DNA from: Candidatus Hydrogenedentota bacterium
GTDB lineage: Bacteria > Hydrogenedentota > Hydrogenedentia > Hydrogenedentales > SLHB01
Direction: 5' to 3'
Assembly: GCA_013359265.1 (NCBI GenBank)
Contig: JABWCD010000007.1
Coordinates: 62,001-126,000 of the forward strand
DNA length: 64,000 bases
Shown: positions 44,066 to 53,721 of the stretch, in pieces
How the letters are laid out: the number at the start of each line of letters is the position of its first letter
Position numbering within the stretch: the first letter of the stretch is position 1
Notes under the pieces: model-generated
What the model was told of the DNA's origin: nothing
Databases searched by the model: none
What the model saw: only the letters and a program-made list of their open reading frames with translations
Program-made: the position numbers and the translations under genes

Positions 44066-46810
44066 ATGCACTTGCCCTCAATGAAACGATTCTCAACTCC
44101 CCTATCCGGTGTACTGGCAACGGGGCTACTGGTAGTCATTGCCATTCTAGTCTCTCAGTGCCGGGGCAGCGCTGGGCCGACGTCGCAGGCGGGGCGCGTC
44201 GTCGAGTCCCCGGGGACGAAAACGCTCGACGGTAAGGGCGCTGTACACCGGTACACCACGGACCTTTTCGCTGCGTTGCGTAGCGCCGAACGCAACCCGT
44301 ACGTCATTCCCGCGAAGTCGATGGTCGTGATTACGCGGTCTGGCGGATCGAGTGACGACCCGCGAGGGCCGCGCCCCACCCGCAAGGAAGACGGCAAGCT
44401 GTTCATACTCGCGAGTGCGGGGGTACCTAATGTTACAGCCATGTTGGGACTCGGCATCCGCGCGGAGGACTACAACGAATTGCGCATTCGCATGCGCGTC
44501 AACAACGGTGAACACTGCACATTGACATGGACGACGGATGTCGAACCGTCATCGATGCGCAGCCAGGGACTTACGATACCGATCTTTTCCGATAACGAAA
44601 TTCACTCGTATCGCGTGCCCCTTGGCGGACTCACCGCGCAGTCTTGGGTGGGCCTCGTGAAGAGTCTGGTGCTCCGGCCGAGCAATCTGCCTGCAGACGT
44701 CGAGATTGAATCGATGGAGCTGGGGTTCGTTGCGCCCGAGAGTCCCTCGCGCATTACGATCGCGGCGCAGACGCACGAGGCCGCGTTTGGTTCGCAGCCG
44801 CCCTGGAAGTTGACCATTCCCGCGAACGCGTCGTTGAGCACGTACATCGGCCTGCCGGAGGACACGTGGGCGAACGGACGCAGCGCTAGCGCGCGGTTTG
44901 TTGCGACGATGGACACCGACAAACAAAAGGGTGTGCTGCTGCTGGATCAGGCATTAACACCGACAACGGACGAATCGCACCGCAATTGGATTCCGTTCAA
45001 GGCGGATTTGTCCGGTTTCGCCGGGCAACGCGCGACGATCCGTTTTACCATATCCGGCGTAAACGACAAGCCGGCCAGCCCTGCCTGCTGGGGCGATCCG
45101 CGCATTGCAGCAGTGGAACCGGACTGCGCGGCGGTCCCGGTTGTGCTTGTGTCGTGCGACACACTGCGCGCGGACCATCTCTCGTGTTACGGCCACTACC
45201 GCGAAACGACACCGAACCTCGACGCGCTCGCGAAGGAGGGCGTGCTGTTCGAGAATGCGATTTCCGTCGAGACGTGGACGCTTCCTTCGCACGCGTCGAT
45301 GTTCACGGGCCTGTACCCGAAGCACCACGGCGTAACTCCCAATGCGAACCTCGCCGAATCAACGGTGACTTTACCGGAAACGTTGCGCGATGCGGGATAC
45401 GTCACTGGTGGATTTATCGGCTTCACATTCTGGCTGTATCCGTGGCGCGGGTTCTCGCACGGGTTCGACGTCTACAACACGCCGGACTGGCGTTTCCGGA
45501 AAATTCAAGAGACGCACCGGTTCGCGGAAAGTTGGATTAACGCGGTACAGGCGCCGAACTTTTTTCTGTTTCTGCACAACTTCGATGTGCATTCGAAGCC
45601 CGCAAAGCAGTTCGACGGGCTGCCGTACGGGCCCGAGGATCCGAAGTTCCTGCACTTTGCGAAAGAATTCGCCAATCCCCCGTCGTTTCAACGCCCCGAA
45701 CGCGACATGGTGGATGCCGAAGCCTTTCTGAACGCCGCGAATGCGGGCGAAGTTACGATGACGCAGGAGGAGATCGAGTACTGTAAGGCGCTCTACGACG
45801 ACGCGCTGCGCATGGTCGACGCGTCGCTGGGTGAAATGTTCGAGTCGTTGAAGAAACGTGGTCTTTACGAACGGGCGCTCATCATCGTCACCGCGGATCA
45901 TGGGGAAGAATTCGGCGAGCACGGCACCTTCGGGCACGGCAATGTGTACGAGCCGTCGCTTCACATCCCGATGATTGTGAAGTTTCCGAACGCGCAATTC
46001 GCGGGCACGCGGTTCAAGCCGGTCGTCGAACTGGTGGACATCATGCCGACGATACTCGATGTAATCGGCGCGCCGGCGCCGGAGGGTCTTGACGGCAAGA
46101 GCATGCTGCGCATGTTGCGGAGTGACGAGACGCCCAAGGAGCAGGGGTACAGCCAGCGCTTTCTCCACAAGACGGTGCGCGAGACGGAATGGAAACTGAT
46201 CCGCACGCGCCCCGAGACGTACGAGCTCTACAACGTCTCGCAGGACCCCGGGGAAACGAACAATCTCGCGGATTCGCAACCGGATCAGGTCGCGCGCATG
46301 CGCCCGCCGCTCGAAGAGTTCTTCAAGGTCAATCCGCAGGGCTGGCACATCGCGTTCGAGACGCCGGCGCACGACTACAAGGGCACGGTCACGATCTCGA
46401 CCGAGGACGTAATCGAGTCCGCGGAACTGCTCGGTGGGCAGGACGTGACCGCGATGAACGTGACCGATCGCGGCGTGACGCTGAACGTCGGCAAGATCGA
46501 CCGCGCGAAGCGCGACGAACTGATTGTGCGCACGGTCGGCACTTCCGGCCGCATGTCGCTGACGATCAAATCGCCAACCGATTTCTCGGTTGCACTGGGC
46601 GACCAGCCTGTCGCCACGGGCAAGGCGTTCCGCGTAGTGCTCGATCCCGCGGCGAAAGCGTACCCGCAGCCGGAAGTCTCGACCGATCCGGCGACGGGAT
46701 TGCGGTTCCGCATCTGGTATGTGCAACAGACTGGCACGCGTTCCGCCGCGCAACACCTTTCCCCCGAGGCGATCGAGGAACTGAAGAATTTGGGCTACAC
46801 CGGCGAGTAA
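44066..46810 (+). CDS. Sulfatase-like alkaline-phosphatase-superfamily protein with Thr nucleophile
   Basis: A 914-residue exported protein. A signal/anchor helix (about 13-31) is followed by a beta-sandwich region (about 40-350). Then comes the sulfatase-fold domain (about 365-710): VLVSCDTLRADHLSCYG, TPNLDALAKEG, and TADHGEEFGEHGTFGHG. At the active-site position it has WTLPSHASMFTG. Sulfatases need Cys or Ser in C/S-x-P-x-R, but here the residue is Thr405 and the Arg is His. Formylglycine cannot form, so a phosphodiesterase or phosphotransferase role is more likely. A beta-rich C-terminal domain ends the chain. The start is uncertain, with ATG at 44066 or 44081. Confidence 0.82.
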   Translation: MHLPSMKRFSTPLSGVLATGLLVVIAILVSQCRGSAGPTSQAGRVVESPGTKTLDGKGAVHRYTTDLFAALRSAERNPYVIPAKSMVVITRSGGSSDDPRGPRPTRKEDGKLFILASAGVPNVTAMLGLGIRAEDYNELRIRMRVNNGEHCTLTWTTDVEPSSMRSQGLTIPIFSDNEIHSYRVPLGGLTAQSWVGLVKSLVLRPSNLPADVEIESMELGFVAPESPSRITIAAQTHEAAFGSQPPWKLTIPANASLSTYIGLPEDTWANGRSASARFVATMDTDKQKGVLLLDQALTPTTDESHRNWIPFKADLSGFAGQRATIRFTISGVNDKPASPACWGDPRIAAVEPDCAAVPVVLVSCDTLRADHLSCYGHYRETTPNLDALAKEGVLFENAISVETWTLPSHASMFTGLYPKHHGVTPNANLAESTVTLPETLRDAGYVTGGFIGFTFWLYPWRGFSHGFDVYNTPDWRFRKIQETHRFAESWINAVQAPNFFLFLHNFDVHSKPAKQFDGLPYGPEDPKFLHFAKEFANPPSFQRPERDMVDAEAFLNAANAGEVTMTQEEIEYCKALYDDALRMVDASLGEMFESLKKRGLYERALIIVTADHGEEFGEHGTFGHGNVYEPSLHIPMIVKFPNAQFAGTRFKPVVELVDIMPTILDVIGAPAPEGLDGKSMLRMLRSDETPKEQGYSQRFLHKTVRETEWKLIRTRPETYELYNVSQDPGETNNLADSQPDQVARMRPPLEEFFKVNPQGWHIAFETPAHDYKGTVTISTEDVIESAELLGGQDVTAMNVTDRGVTLNVGKIDRAKRDELIVRTVGTSGRMSLTIKSPTDFSVALGDQPVATGKAFRVVLDPAAKAYPQPEVSTDPATGLRFRIWYVQQTGTRSAAQHLSPEAIEELKNLGYTGE

Positions 46811-46831
46811 CCCGGTAGAACCCAATCCGCT

Positions 46832-48478
46832 CTACGGCGGAGTGTCCGTGCTCGGGTCGAACTTCTCGAACGCTGCGGCTATCGCAGGGATTGTCAATGC
46901 CGCTTCAAGGATCATGATTGCGGACGCGACGGCGCACGCGAGCGTCCACGAACTCAGCAGGAACCCGCACGCCAGCGCCGCGGCCACCGCCAGTCCCAGC
47001 GCGGGCGCGAGAATCAGGAACTTCACCATCAGCACGAAGAACGAGCGCCCGACGTGCTGAATGTCCATCGTTTGTTGAAACGCCATCCGAGTGGGCCAGA
47101 GCAAGAACGTGACGTTCTCCATACCGATAACGAGTGCGGAGAACGGTAGCGCGAGCACAGCGATAGCGATCACGTTACCGGGCCGGTTAACGGCTATCGC
47201 GGAGCCGAGACCGATGGCGAGGTATACCGCGGAGAGCACCAGCGAAGGAGCGACCAATTGCGCGGCGGCGATCTGCCGCGAGCCAACAGGAAGTGTTTTG
47301 AGTCCGTCCATGACATCGATATCCGACCGGAAATCGAAACGGACGAAGTTCACGCCCAGCACGGTGATATACACCAGTATCCCCATCAACGCGGGCAACG
47401 ACACATCGCGCACGGCCTCGTCCACGTCGTAGCGGCGAAGGAGAAGCCCGCCGACGATGCACAGAACGTATAGTTCGATGATACGGCGTCCCCACCCGTG
47501 GGTCGCGGCAGTCAGTTGCCGCCATGCTACCGGTCCGAAACCGCCGAGTCGCGGCAGGTCCGGCAGCGACCAGCGGCGCTTTCGCGTGATCGCGCGTTCA
47601 GAGATGAATTGGCCGCGTTTGAACCGTTCGAGCGCGGCGTACTGTCTCGCGCTGCGCGCCATAGCCGCTTCCATAAAATCGGCGTCCAACACAAGGATAA
47701 TCGCGTAAAGCGCGGCAACCATCGTTGCAGTCAGCAATGTCCACATTGCCCACACAACCGTCCCGCCGTCCGCCGCCATGACGTGCGCAAACGGAACGAA
47801 TGGCATGCGCATCCAATGGATGACCGGATGTTGAAACACGAGTTCAGCCAGGAGCATGGGGTCGCGCTGCACGCCGGCGGCGTTCGACAGGTCGCGAAAA
47901 ACCGTGAAGAGTGCATAGCCGAGCGATCCGAGCATGGCCGCCGCGATGCCGTAGCCGAGGTATTTCACGCGCACGGACACCGCCTGCACGAGCATTGAAT
48001 ACGCCGTGCTGAATAGCGTTGCGTACAGGACGGCGAGGTACATGCCCAGGAACATCGGCAGCCGTGTCGGCGAGAACGCAAACGTCGCGAGAAAGAAGAT
48101 GACCGTCATGAACAGGCTGCCAAACGCTGCGCCGAAGAGCTTGTACGTGATGAGCTGGCGGCGCGAATACGGTCCCGTAAACAGCCAGTCGACTTCGGCC
48201 GGTTTGAAGTTGAACGCGACGCGCAATTCCGGCGCAAGCATCGACAGCACGCACAACATTCCGATGCCGAGTGGTGCGATCCGCAACACCCAGTCAATTG
48301 GGACATGGGATTCCGACCGGTTCAGTAGCAGGCTGTTTAGCACCGCGGGCGCAAACATCGCGACGTAGACCACGACGAACAGCGCGCCCGCGGGCCGCTT
48401 CATTTGTTTGAACAGCCGGCGCGCCAAGCCGCGCCATTCAAGCAGCTTGAGCACGACAAGTCCGCGCGGCAAGAACAT
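46832..48478 (-). CDS. ABC exporter membrane protein (ABC-2-like)
   Basis: A 548-residue protein with about 12-14 hydrophobic helices, most like the putative ABC exporter membrane subunits found next to CcmA-type ATPases. Features include FKPAEVDWLFTGPYSRRQLITYK (typical of that family) and a polar middle loop (FKRGQFISERAITRKRRWSLPDLP). Substrate unknown. It starts at ATG four bases after the stop of the ATPase gene; earlier in-frame codons run into the ATPase gene. Confidence 0.8.
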   Translation of the reverse strand: MFLPRGLVVLKLLEWRGLARRLFKQMKRPAGALFVVVYVAMFAPAVLNSLLLNRSESHVPIDWVLRIAPLGIGMLCVLSMLAPELRVAFNFKPAEVDWLFTGPYSRRQLITYKLFGAAFGSLFMTVIFFLATFAFSPTRLPMFLGMYLAVLYATLFSTAYSMLVQAVSVRVKYLGYGIAAAMLGSLGYALFTVFRDLSNAAGVQRDPMLLAELVFQHPVIHWMRMPFVPFAHVMAADGGTVVWAMWTLLTATMVAALYAIILVLDADFMEAAMARSARQYAALERFKRGQFISERAITRKRRWSLPDLPRLGGFGPVAWRQLTAATHGWGRRIIELYVLCIVGGLLLRRYDVDEAVRDVSLPALMGILVYITVLGVNFVRFDFRSDIDVMDGLKTLPVGSRQIAAAQLVAPSLVLSAVYLAIGLGSAIAVNRPGNVIAIAVLALPFSALVIGMENVTFLLWPTRMAFQQTMDIQHVGRSFFVLMVKFLILAPALGLAVAAALACGFLLSSWTLACAVASAIMILEAALTIPAIAAAFEKFDPSTDTPP

Positions 48479-48482
48479 GCCC

Positions 48483-49241
48483 TTAGGCCCCTGAATCAAG
48501 CGGTGGGGGTGACGCGCCGGGCATACGCGTCGCGCGCAGGAAGATTTCCTCGAGCGTCGCGTCGCCATGCAAATCGTCGAACGCCGTCCGCGCCTCGGTA
48601 AGCGTCCCGAAATACAGGCACTCGCCCCGGTGCAATATCAGCAGGTGGCTGCACAGGTCCTCGACAAGATCGAGGATGTGCGAACTCATAATGATCGCGC
48701 CGCCGGCCTGAGCGTAGCCGCGAATCGAGTCTTTTGTCGTGCGGATGCCATGCGGATCGACGCCGGTCAGCGGTTCATCGAGCAGCAACGCTTTCGGCGC
48801 GTGCAGGTACGCGCAGCAAATGGCCAGCTTCTGCCGCATTCCGCGCGACAGTTCCGCGCCGAGCGTGTTGCGTTTTTCTTCGAGTTCGAACTGTCTGAGC
48901 AGGCGCTCCGCATCGACCTCCCATTTGGGCACATCGTACGCGGCGGCGGTGTAACGCAGGTGCTCCCACACCGTGAGCACGTCGAAGAGCTTCGGATCGT
49001 CGGGCACGTACGCGAGCATGCGCTTCGCCGCAACGGGGTCAGCGCGGACGTCATGGCCGCCAATGCGCAGCACGCCACGCGTCGGCGGGATGATGCCGCA
49101 CATCGCGCGGAGCGTCGTCGTTTTGCCCGCGCCGTTTGGGCCGACCAGGCCGAGCACCTGCCCTGGTTGCACGGTGAAGGTCAGGCCCTTTACGGCGAAC
49201 ACGCCGTCGTAGTGCTTATGAAAATCGAGTACTTCAATCAT
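48483..49241 (-). CDS. ABC exporter ATPase (CcmA/ABC-2 type)
   Basis: A 252-residue ATPase: Walker A GPNGAGKTTT, signature LSRGMRQKLAIC (SRGM form usual in ABC-2 exporters), Walker B ALLLDEPLTGVDP, and H-loop SSHILDLVE. It pairs with the membrane protein encoded next. Its ATG lies inside the last codons of the lactate permease gene (8-base overlap), so the three genes are likely translated together although the permease is functionally unrelated. Confidence 0.88.
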   Translation of the reverse strand: MIEVLDFHKHYDGVFAVKGLTFTVQPGQVLGLVGPNGAGKTTTLRAMCGIIPPTRGVLRIGGHDVRADPVAAKRMLAYVPDDPKLFDVLTVWEHLRYTAAAYDVPKWEVDAERLLRQFELEEKRNTLGAELSRGMRQKLAICCAYLHAPKALLLDEPLTGVDPHGIRTTKDSIRGYAQAGGAIIMSSHILDLVEDLCSHLLILHRGECLYFGTLTEARTAFDDLHGDATLEEIFLRATRMPGASPPPLDSGA

Positions 49242-50958
49242 GCTTCGATTCGCTTGTGCGCTCCCCATTGCGCGCTGCCGCCGCAATTGCGAGCGAAACC
49301 ACGATTCCACACGCGAGAATGATTGCCGCGCGCCCCAAGTTTGCTCCGTGCTTCGCGGAGACGTGCGTCGCAGCCGCCTCGGGCACCATCCACGAAAGCG
49401 CGTTCGACTGTAGATAGGTTAGCACCATGACGATCGAAACGAGTATAAGGCTGTGTTTGACCGTCCGGCGAAAGAGCGTGGCTTCCTGTCCGGTCAATCC
49501 CGTCGCCGCCGTGGCGACCGCAATGGATTGCGGCGACACCATCTTGCCGGCTACGCCCCCGCTCGCGTTTGACGCGACTGTGAGCACGGGACTAATCCCG
49601 ACTTTTTCCGCGGTGACGGCCTGGAGCTTTCCGAAGATGGCGTTGGATGACGTATCCGATCCGGTAATGAACACTCCGAGCCAGCCCAGCAGCGGCGCAA
49701 AGAGCGCGAACATGGCGCCGGTGCCGGCGATGAAGGTGCCCAGTGTTACGGTCATCCCGGACGCATTGCCGAGATACGCGTATGCCAGCAACGAACCGAC
49801 CGTGATGAGCGGGTACTTGAGTTTGATCAAAGTCTCGACGTAAGTGCGCCACAATTCATGCAGGCTGAATCCCTGGCTGAGCGCCGTGACAACGCAGGAA
49901 ATAAAGAGCGCGGTCCCCGCGGCGGACAGCAAGTTGATTGTGTATTCCGCCGCGATGGGCTTTCCCGTCGTAGCGGACTCGATCGCGTTGTGCAACCCCA
50001 AGACCGGCGCCTTCCGCGTGACCATATCCAGCAACGCTTTTACGTCTGGTAGGGCCCAGATGATCATCAGCACGCAAACGATGAGAAATGGACTCCATGC
50101 AAAAAGTGGACTGTGATGCGGGGTTGCGCCTTCAGTTCGAGTTCCCCCCCCGCGCTTGCGTGTCGTGAGCCAGATTCCGACGGCGGCCATCGAAACCAGC
50201 GCGGATAGAATGTCGGGCAGGGTCGGGCCGAGGTAATTTGAACTCCACCATTGCGTGACCGCGAAAGAAGCGCCCGCAATAAGCGCCGTTGACCACGTTT
50301 CTCGAATGCCCTTCAATCCCGACATGATCCCGATGACGTAGAACGGCACGATCAGCGAGAGAATTGGCAATTGGCGCCCGACCATCTGCGAGATCGCCAT
50401 CTGGTCGATTCCCGAAACATTCGACGCCATGAGGATCGGGATGCCGATCGCGCCGAACGCGACGGGGGCGGTATTCGCAACGAGACACAACTCCGCCGCT
50501 TCTATCAACGGAATCCCCAGCCCCGCGAGAATACCCGCGGACATGGCCACGGGCGCGCCAAACCCCGCGCACGCCTCGACCAGCGCGCCGAAACAAAACG
50601 CCACGAGCACCGCCTGAATGCGTTTGTCCGTTGTCAGCGTGGCAATCGAATGTTTTAACGCCTCGAACTGGCCGGTGCGCTCCATGATCGTGTGCAGCAT
50701 CACCGCGCAGAAGACGATCCAACCGATCGGGAAGATACCAAAGCACGCGCCATGAAACGAGGACAATAACGCCAGTGGCGCCGGCATGCGGAACGCCGCC
50801 ACCGCGACAACGAACGCCATCGCGAGCGCGCCGAGCGCAGCCCAGTGTCCCTTCATGCGCTTGACTGCAAGCGCCCAGAACAAGAACACAATCGGCAGCG
50901 ACGCAACCGCCGCGGACAACGCGAGCCCCCCCAGCGGATCGATGGTCTGTTTCCACAT
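49234..50958 (-). CDS. lctP: L-lactate permease (LctP family)
   Basis: A 574-residue, about 13-helix symporter that takes up lactate or glycolate with protons. Signature segments: ACAGFGAPVAMSAGILAGLG, ELCLVANTAPVAFGAIGIP, GSDTSSNAIFGKLQ and NASGGVAGKMVSPQSIAVA. A GGGGAG site precedes the ATG. No lactate dehydrogenase gene is adjacent. The 3' end overlaps the ABC ATPase start. Confidence 0.92.
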   Translation of the reverse strand: MWKQTIDPLGGLALSAAVASLPIVFLFWALAVKRMKGHWAALGALAMAFVVAVAAFRMPAPLALLSSFHGACFGIFPIGWIVFCAVMLHTIMERTGQFEALKHSIATLTTDKRIQAVLVAFCFGALVEACAGFGAPVAMSAGILAGLGIPLIEAAELCLVANTAPVAFGAIGIPILMASNVSGIDQMAISQMVGRQLPILSLIVPFYVIGIMSGLKGIRETWSTALIAGASFAVTQWWSSNYLGPTLPDILSALVSMAAVGIWLTTRKRGGGTRTEGATPHHSPLFAWSPFLIVCVLMIIWALPDVKALLDMVTRKAPVLGLHNAIESATTGKPIAAEYTINLLSAAGTALFISCVVTALSQGFSLHELWRTYVETLIKLKYPLITVGSLLAYAYLGNASGMTVTLGTFIAGTGAMFALFAPLLGWLGVFITGSDTSSNAIFGKLQAVTAEKVGISPVLTVASNASGGVAGKMVSPQSIAVATAATGLTGQEATLFRRTVKHSLILVSIVMVLTYLQSNALSWMVPEAAATHVSAKHGANLGRAAIILACGIVVSLAIAAAARNGERTSESKHD

Positions 50959-51175
50959 GCCAGCAACTCCCCGACCGGCAAAGTGTATCAGTCACCATAC
51001 TGCATTGTCGCTCTGTTTGCGAGTGTCGCAGGTGGCATGTTGGTCAATCCGTCTATGTTCGAAATCGAGCAATCGAACATTCGTGCTTAGTCCCGTCCGT
51101 CCCGTTTTGCGACCGCCCCGCAAACCCGTACAATCGGGTTGCGCGGCCAGCGAGCAAGGAAAGGAGCTTCCAATA

Positions 51176-51513
51176 ATGAGCGAATTCGTCTTTGACACCG
51201 GCGCCGTCGCGCGGTTCTCGGAGGAAAAGTATCAGAAGGTGAACCTCTACGAATCGCACCGGCTGTTTTGCGATGTCTATTGCCTGCTGCCCGGTCAGAG
51301 TCAGCGCGCGCACGTACACAACGACGAAGACAAGATTTACCAAGCGCTCACGGGACCTGCGAGGTACAGATTGGCGGTTCAACGCGCCCGCTGCCGCCCG
51401 GTTTCACGGCGATTGCGCCCGCAGGGATCGAGCACGCCATCACGAACAACTCGAACGAGCCGGCGACGGTGCTCGCGGTGATGGCGCCGCATCCGCGGCT
51501 GCGGAAGCCGTAG
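51176..51513 (+). pseudogene. Cupin-domain protein broken by a one-base frameshift
   Basis: The first part (MSEFVFDTGAVARF to AHVHNDEDKIYQALTG) and the second part (CEVQIGGSTRPLPPGF to VLAVMAPHPR) together make one small cupin with the HxH...E and G-x-x-P-G motifs, but lie in different frames. The break is at the GGG at 51352-51354, where one missing base would restore a 113-residue protein. AAGGAG precedes the ATG. The missing base is in a homopolymer, so a sequencing or assembly error is as likely as a true mutation. Confidence 0.75.
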
Positions 51514-51572
51514 CAACGGATCTTTTTCGTACCTAGCGCTCGCGCGCTATATGATTCGCTGCTGCCGAACTT

Positions 51573-51630
51573 TGTGCTTATGATCGTATTCGTGCTCGAT
51601 CTTCTTGAGTATCGAATACAAGTACAATGA
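51573..51630. repeat. Dispersed repeat copy D (divergent core)
   Basis: In reverse orientation this stretch matches the central palindrome of repeats A and B (TCGTA..CTCGAT..ATCGA). The ends TAGAGC..TTCAAG are not clear. It lies between the cupin and the CehA-like gene. Confidence 0.45.
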
Positions 51631-51684
51631 GACTCCACGAGCGCGACGAGCGTACCGAGACCAGGGGATCGACGAGCATGCAAC

Positions 51685-53658
51685 TTAACCCGCTTTATCG
51701 CTGAATATCTTTCGCGACTTATCGATCCGCTTATGGATGCTGTCGCGCACCTCATCGGGCACAGCTATTCCAGCCTCGGCTTGCTGGGCACACAGCGTAT
51801 CGAATCCCTTCCGCACCGCGTCGCACCAGCCCGCGAAGTACTCCGCCGCTTCGGCATTCGGGGGCGCAGGACAACCGCGCACATCGATGTAGATCGGACT
51901 CGTGATCGCGTACTGGCCAGCGACACACGGTTTGCCTTCCGGACTGGTCATGACATCAGGCGTCGCTGGCCCCTCGACAATCGCAAGAACCCATCCTGAA
52001 TGTTCGATCGATAGGTCGAAGTCGACGGCGCGCTTACCGCCAATCGCGCCGCCAGTCGCCGGCACTTCAAGAACCATCGTTCCGTTCATCCAAAGCTGCG
52101 CGCGCGTGAGGCCCCACAAACTTCGCGCTTCGACTTTACCGCGCACAGGGCCGGGCCCGTCCAGCTTCACTGTATTGCCAGGCATGCATCCTTCGACGGC
52201 AACTTCAATCAGCGGCCCATTGGTGGCAAGAGTTTCGCCCGCGTTGTACGCGGCCGCAAAGGCCTTCCAGTCGATCGTTGAAGTGCGCGCGTAGGTGCGA
52301 AGTCCGCCGATCGGCTCCCGCCCCTGGTCGAGGTGAAAATCCGTCGAGCCGGCAACCCCGCAACGAAAACCGAGATTGAGCAAACGCATGTAGTCGCGGA
52401 GCTTCAGCGCAAACTCGCCGCGCGCATCTTCTTTTGCGAGCATGTCGATCGCGCAGGGGACGCCCAGCGCTACGTCGATTGGCCATTCGCGCGCGATGAG
52501 GCCGGCCTTTGGATCGGCAAGTGCGCTAACCTCTTCGCCGGTTCGCAGCGGCCCGTATGGATGCGCGTAGGAGACCGCGCCGCGGCCGGAGCCAATCGCA
52601 GTGATGTAATCCATGTTCATCGGGGCGGCGTTCCCGGTCCCCGCGATTGACGGAACAGTCCGGTCGAATATAGGGCAAATATGTCCCCAATAATTGCGCG
52701 TCAACTCTTGCGTGTAGCTTGCGTGGAACGATTCGCTTCGTCTCAATGCGTCCGGTTCCAGCGCCCGGTCGACGCCTTGGAACGGCAGATAGCCGATACC
52801 CTCCGCTTGCGCGATTGCGTAAACATCGTTGAGGTCCATCATCGGATACAGGGAACCGCCGTGACGGAACAGGTGCGTGTGATGATCGACAGACAACCAT
52901 CCGCGGCGGCCCCAGTTGGCGCTCCTTTCGAGGTTTAGCGAAATGTGCGTTCGCACGCCCGATCGAACATCGACCTGCTTTTCCGCGATTGCATATTCAA
53001 AGCCCTTCATTGCCCGCACCGTGTAGCGGCCCGCCGGCAGGGCAATGCGCCCGAGACGCGGATCGATGAGTTCGAAGCAGCGTGTACCTTGTGTGTAGGC
53101 GTAAGTGAATGCCGGAACGACGCCTTCGCCGTGCTCGTCGACGATGTAGACGCGAGCGGGTACGTGTCGCTTGCCGTAGCCCGCGACTGCGATGTTAAGC
53201 TCGCCTTCGTTGTCCGAAAGCGGAATCGGATCCGCCAAATCGATTAGCCGAACATTACGCACGCGGAATCGTCCGGGCAACTCTTCTTTCGACACGATAG
53301 CCATCGCCGCATCAATCGCATGTGTGCCACGCGGTGGCTCGACAACTATCCACGCGGACTGCCAATCGAGCGTCTGCCAGCAACTGGTTTGCTTTTCAAT
53401 CGTATGCCGCGATTTTCCGTCTGATCCAAAGCAATGGACCGCTACGCCTGCGAAATCTGCGCGAAAGCGCCATGTCTTCTCGCCTTCGACGCGCATTTCC
53501 CAAGCAAGGAGATAGGTGAGACCGCCGCCAACCGGGGTGGGAGGCAGGATGACCGTCGCTTCGTCCCGGGAAGGTCCGGGCGAGATTGTAAGCCAGTTTG
53601 CGTCGGCGTTGGCGGCGACCACCGCCGCGATCAAGACACTGGACGCGGTCATTAGCAT
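51685..53658 (-). CDS. Secreted CehA/McbA-type metallohydrolase (PHP fold)
   Basis: A 657-residue exported protein. A signal peptide (1-19) is followed by beta-sandwich domains (about 20-250) and a PHP-like catalytic domain (about 255-560) with metal motifs VDHHTHLFRHGG, VSYAHPYG and AGSTDFHLD. The CehA/McbA family includes carbaryl hydrolase; many genomic members have unknown substrates. A C-terminal beta/helical tail ends in SRKIFSDKAG. It stands alone between two divergent or convergent genes. Confidence 0.78.
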   Translation of the reverse strand: MLMTASSVLIAAVVAANADANWLTISPGPSRDEATVILPPTPVGGGLTYLLAWEMRVEGEKTWRFRADFAGVAVHCFGSDGKSRHTIEKQTSCWQTLDWQSAWIVVEPPRGTHAIDAAMAIVSKEELPGRFRVRNVRLIDLADPIPLSDNEGELNIAVAGYGKRHVPARVYIVDEHGEGVVPAFTYAYTQGTRCFELIDPRLGRIALPAGRYTVRAMKGFEYAIAEKQVDVRSGVRTHISLNLERSANWGRRGWLSVDHHTHLFRHGGSLYPMMDLNDVYAIAQAEGIGYLPFQGVDRALEPDALRRSESFHASYTQELTRNYWGHICPIFDRTVPSIAGTGNAAPMNMDYITAIGSGRGAVSYAHPYGPLRTGEEVSALADPKAGLIAREWPIDVALGVPCAIDMLAKEDARGEFALKLRDYMRLLNLGFRCGVAGSTDFHLDQGREPIGGLRTYARTSTIDWKAFAAAYNAGETLATNGPLIEVAVEGCMPGNTVKLDGPGPVRGKVEARSLWGLTRAQLWMNGTMVLEVPATGGAIGGKRAVDFDLSIEHSGWVLAIVEGPATPDVMTSPEGKPCVAGQYAITSPIYIDVRGCPAPPNAEAAEYFAGWCDAVRKGFDTLCAQQAEAGIAVPDEVRDSIHKRIDKSRKIFSDKAG

Positions 53659-53721
53659 GAGAGAAACCCTCGTTTAGGCGCGGGCCGAGCCTTGCCCTGC
53701 GCAATGATATAAGCTATCCGC

